Below, one piece after another: positions 6,350-8,287 of a stretch of 8,287 bases of DNA. The notes below the pieces were generated by a model. It was not told where the DNA came from. It was given only the letters and a program-made list of their open reading frames with translations, and did no database searches. Position 1 is the first letter of the stretch. The number at the start of each line of letters is the position of its first letter. The DNA lies in the NCBI GenBank assembly GCA_025353985.1, contig JANXNT010001194.1:1-8287 (forward strand). Reading direction: 5' to 3'. The position numbers were made by a program, and so were the translations under genes. The DNA comes from Limnoglobus sp. Its GTDB lineage: Bacteria > Planctomycetota > Planctomycetia > Gemmatales > Gemmataceae.

Positions 6350-6468
6350 CACCGTGCAGGGTTCCAAATGCCGTTTCCAAATACTCTTCGAGTGTGCGGA
6401 CGCACAAAATCGCTACGGAATCAACGAAAGCGAACGAAACATCATTTTGGGAGCGAGTTGGCATCGGA

Positions 6469-6496
6469 TTGCGACTTGCATTGCAACCGGCATAAT
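6469..6496 (+). promoter_or_regulatory. Candidate sigma-70-like promoter for the TPR gene
   Basis: TTGCGA (6469-6474) and CATAAT (6491-6496) are separated by 16 bp. An overlapping alternative is TTGCAT (6476-6481) with TATACA (6500-6505) at 18 bp. Either would give a leader of about 50-60 nt before the ATG at 6562. Confidence 0.45.
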
Positions 6497-6518
6497 CGGT
6501 ATACATGCACTTCCAGAA

Positions 6519-6535
6519 CACCGGCTGGTCCGGTG
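6519..6535 (+). other. Leader hairpin upstream of the TPR gene
   Basis: CACCGG (6519-6524) pairs perfectly with CCGGTG (6530-6535) around a 5-nt loop. It lies between the candidate promoter and the Shine-Dalgarno GGAGG at 6550-6554, and leaves the latter free. It could stabilise the mRNA 5' end; no ligand-binding architecture is seen. Confidence 0.45.
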
Positions 6536-6561
6536 CGAAGGGACTGCATGGAGGCGGATTT

Positions 6562-7311
6562 ATGAGCAGGATGCTCTCCCTTTTTGATGGTTCGTGGTCA
6601 TCGGCTAGAGCGGCGGCTAAGGATGGTCGCCCGGCTTTCGCGATAGGACTACTGACCAATTTACTCGGGCGGCCCGACCTGCCGACAGACATGGCCCGCA
6701 AAGCCCACCGTCTGAACGGCAAGCTGCATCACGCCGCAGGGCGCTATGCCGAAGCCCGGCGACAATTTCGCGAAGCGATCGATCTCGATCCGAGCGATGC
6801 CGAGGCGCATTACCGGTTGGGCCTCGCCCACGAAACCGACCCGTACGGCAGCGATCGCCGCGCTGCAATCTGCTTCCGCAAAGCGACAAAACTCGACCCG
6901 AGCCGTGCCCGCTACTGGGCCGCACTTTCACGGGCCGCCATCCGGGCACACGCCGAACGCCTCGGGTTAGCCGCTGCGAGACAAGCCGTGGCACTCGAAC
7001 CGACCAACGCCGCCAACCTCGGCGTCATCGTCGAAGGCCTTCGCGAACTTGGTAGGAACCGCAAAGCGTGGAAGATCGTTTCCAAGGCCCGATTCCTTGC
7101 CCCGCACGACCCCGCCATTCGCACGCTCTGGGATCGCGTTTGCTTCGATCTCGCTCGCATCGGCCACCACGCGAGCCGACGCCACACTTGCGAAACGAGC
7201 GCCGCCGTACTGCCGTTCATCCGTATCGTCGGCCACGACGGCGAAAGCAAGATCATCCGCCGCGACGACGCCACGAACACCGTGCCGCACTTCGGGCGCG
7301 CCAAACGCTAA
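6562..7311 (+). CDS. Tetratricopeptide-repeat (TPR) protein
   Basis: This encodes 249 residues. The frame has an ATG at 6505, but the ATG at 6562 follows GGAGG (6550-6554) by 7 nt and is the start. About four TPR units are visible: ~47-80 (LNGKLHHAAGRYAEARRQFR, EAIDLDPSDA), ~81-114 (EAHYRLGLAHE, AICFRKATKLDPSRA), ~115-148 (RYWAALSRAAIRAH, ARQAVALEPTNA) and ~149-182 (LRELGRNRKAWKIVSKA, FLAPHDP). Recurring LDP and LEP turns are typical. The ~65-residue C-terminal tail is rich in His, Arg and Asp and is not a TPR. There is no signal peptide or membrane segment, so it is probably a cytoplasmic scaffold for protein-protein contacts. Partners are not evident; neighbours are a small unknown gene and a tRNA. 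The gene appears monocistronic, with its own candidate promoter and a hairpin after the stop. Confidence 0.85.
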   Translation: MSRMLSLFDGSWSSARAAAKDGRPAFAIGLLTNLLGRPDLPTDMARKAHRLNGKLHHAAGRYAEARRQFREAIDLDPSDAEAHYRLGLAHETDPYGSDRRAAICFRKATKLDPSRARYWAALSRAAIRAHAERLGLAAARQAVALEPTNAANLGVIVEGLRELGRNRKAWKIVSKARFLAPHDPAIRTLWDRVCFDLARIGHHASRRHTCETSAAVLPFIRIVGHDGESKIIRRDDATNTVPHFGRAKR

Positions 7312-7318
7312 CTGTGCG

Positions 7319-7342
7319 CGAACCCGGCCATCACCGGGTTCG
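7319..7342 (+). terminator. Terminator-like hairpin after the TPR gene
   Basis: CGAACCCGG (7319-7327) pairs perfectly with CCGGGTTCG (7334-7342) around the 6-nt loop CCATCA, 8 bp after the TPR stop. The stem is 9 bp and GC-rich, but the following bases (TCTCATATG) hold no real T-tract, so intrinsic termination may be inefficient. It separates the TPR gene from the tRNA gene. Confidence 0.6.
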
Positions 7343-7362
7343 TCTCATATGATGTCAACGAC

Positions 7363-7435
7363 GGGCGTTTAACTCAGCGGTTAGAGTGCCTCCCTTACAA
7401 GGAGGAAGTCGGGGGTTCGAGTCCCTCACCGCCCA
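7363..7435 (+). tRNA. tRNA-Val (anticodon TAC)
   Basis: This 73-nt cloverleaf has a D stem ACTC/GAGT, an anticodon stem CCTCC/GGAGG with loop CTTACAA (anticodon TAC at 7396-7398), variable loop AAGTC, and a T arm GGGGG-TTCGAGT-CCCTC with one G-T pair. The acceptor stem GGGCGTT/ACCGCCC pairs at six of seven positions; position 6:67 is T opposite C. The CCA end is not encoded, so a CCA-adding enzyme is needed. The anticodon reads GTA and, by wobble, other Val codons. The 3' half is overlapped on the other strand by an integrase gene. Confidence 0.9.
7395..7435. other. Probable attachment site (att core within tRNA-Val 3' half)
   Basis: The recombinase gene adjoins and overlaps the 3' half of the tRNA. 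Tyrosine recombinases of integrated elements usually recombine within a tRNA 3' half and restore it with element DNA. The exact core cannot be set, because the matching direct repeat at the other end of the element lies beyond 8287. A small palindrome CGTAC-A-GTACG at 7446-7456 lies just inside the element side. Confidence 0.6.
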
Positions 7436-8287
7436 CTTGATCATTCGTACAGTACGCGACAGATGACGACAAGAAGCGACGAGATGCCTGATTTTCGAGG
7501 CGTTCCGTCGCTTCTGTCGTTTCGAGTCCCAACGGGTCGGATCGTGTCTGCACCGCATTTTGCACCAACACTGCACCGGATTTTGCACCGCTTTCCGAAT
7601 ACCCCTTCACCGCTTTCGCGAAGTCGGTATCGAGCGTTTGCAGATAATACCCGAGTGCGATTCGAGGGGAATTCCCCACCCAGGCAGTCACGACATGAAT
7701 TGGGTGTTCCTGCATCAAGTCGGTTTCCAGAGACGCGCGGAGGTTGTGAAAGAGCTTCGGCCACGGATTCAGCCCCGCACGGCGAATGAGTTTCTCGAAG
7801 GTCGTCCGAAGGTTCGTGTTTTCCCACCCGCCGGGTTTCTGCGATGTCGCACGGTAAGCCGCGCCTTGCGCCCCACCGACCACGTACACTTCGCCCGCTT
7901 CGGACAGTTCAAAGGCGTCTTCGAGATACGGCCTTAACGGTGCGAAGATCGGCACCACGCGGAACGCTTTCCCCTCGATATGTTCCGTCTTCGGGCTTGA
8001 AACCGTCATTTTGCTCGAAGCGAAATCGACGTATTCCCACTTCAGCGAGAGCACTTCGGACGGGCAGCGAAGCCCCGCCAGACGCGATAACGCAACGATC
8101 GTCCGCCAAGTCGGGCTTGCAAATTCCAGCAGTTTTCTGGTGTCTGCGATTGAGATGTAGAACTGGCGTTCGACCGCCAACGAGTTCTTGCTTTTCACCG
8201 AGAGAAAGGGGTTCTCTGGTTCTCTGAAATCAGCGAAAATTTCTTCGCTCGATCGAAGAACATACGGGCGGTTTTCAATCGTCGATA
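7395..8287 (-). CDS. Site-specific tyrosine recombinase/integrase (5' end beyond window)
   Basis: The frame is open from the right edge (first visible codon at 8285) for 296 residues to a TAA at 7397-7395. The GTG at 8198 is internal, since the coding pattern continues upstream (EIFADFREPENPF). Numbering from the first visible residue, the catalytic residues are Arg73 (AGLRCPSEVLSLKW), Lys99 (SPKTEH), His180 and Arg183 (FHNLRAS), Trp202 in the usual His/Trp position (AWVGNS) and Tyr214 (YYLQT). This is the pattern of planctomycete integrases with a NPWPKLFxNLR box. It cuts and rejoins DNA at att sites through a 3'-phosphotyrosine. The N-terminal arm/core-binding domain is mostly missing from the window. 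The last ~14 residues (VGGEGLEPPTSSL) are the antisense translation of the tRNA, so the stop lies in the anticodon loop. All visible active-site residues are intact. Confidence 0.9.
   Translation of the reverse strand, partial: STIENRPYVLRSSEEIFADFREPENPFLSVKSKNSLAVERQFYISIADTRKLLEFASPTWRTIVALSRLAGLRCPSEVLSLKWEYVDFASSKMTVSSPKTEHIEGKAFRVVPIFAPLRPYLEDAFELSEAGEVYVVGGAQGAAYRATSQKPGGWENTNLRTTFEKLIRRAGLNPWPKLFHNLRASLETDLMQEHPIHVVTAWVGNSPRIALGYYLQTLDTDFAKAVKGYSESGAKSGAVLVQNAVQTRSDPLGLETTEATERLENQASRRFLSSSVAYCTNDQVGGEGLEPPTSSL

Noticed and set aside
6393..6406. Hairpin TGTGCG-GA-CGCACA as terminator of the 70-aa gene
   Set aside because: The usable stem is only 5 bp and no T-tract follows; too weak to call.
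7446..7456. Palindrome CGTACAGTACG as recombinase core site
   Set aside because: It may be an accessory site, but the core should be in the tRNA sequence; one short palindrome is not enough evidence.
7355..7588. Minus-strand frame ending in WAVRDSNPRLPPCKGGTLTAELNARR
   Set aside because: This is an alternative-frame antisense translation of the tRNA joined to a shadow of the integrase frame. The recombinase continues in the other frame.
1..8287. A multi-gene anti-phage or biosynthetic system
   Set aside because: No toxin-antitoxin pair, nuclease, reverse transcriptase or biosynthetic enzyme is visible; any island cargo would be to the right of the window.

Overview
The window looks like chromosomal DNA of a planctomycete, most likely of the Gemmataceae. 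The evidence is protein style: an ECF sigma factor fused to a membrane anchor and a TIGR03067-like start, a Ser/Thr kinase joined to an HD-GYP-like domain, a DUF2293-type protein, a planctomycete-type tyrosine recombinase, moderately high GC and frequent GTG starts. No rRNA or species marker is present, so genus is not assigned.

Left part (1-3796, all on the minus strand): a 3'-truncated ECF sigma factor runs off the left edge. Next come two tandem palindromic repeat units of about 100 bp (988-1187). A DUF2293-type gene follows, with its stop codon 2 bp beyond the repeat, and then a kinase/HD-GYP-like regulator that may be transcribed towards it. The C-terminal domain of the regulator lacks the HD metal-binding dyad.

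Middle (3797-5931, plus strand): a divergent intergenic region leads to an exported C-terminal-heme cytochrome c (GTG start with a strong Shine-Dalgarno). Its stop codon is the first triplet of a hairpin repeat. A repeat-rich block then flanks a four-helix-bundle (S23/IVP-type) gene that carries an in-frame TAG at codon 45 and is best read as a pseudogene. Immediately after the second flank is a two-domain protein with an N-terminal domain resembling low-molecular-weight tyrosine phosphatase without its catalytic Cys, and a C-terminal SUI1/eIF1 (YciH-type) domain.

Right part (5932-8287): a 70-aa protein of unknown function, a TPR protein with a strong Shine-Dalgarno and a small leader hairpin, a terminator-like hairpin, and tRNA-Val(TAC). 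A tyrosine recombinase gene on the minus strand runs into the 3' half of the tRNA and stops inside its anticodon loop. This is the standard picture of one end of an element integrated in a tRNA gene; the element extends beyond the right edge. The tRNA has a T:C mismatch in the acceptor stem that may mark replacement of its 3' end by the element.

I see no complete defence or other multi-gene system. The most novel-looking items are the pseudo-phosphatase/SUI1 fusion, the kinase/degenerate HD-GYP fusion, and the interrupted four-helix-bundle gene inside its repeat cassette.
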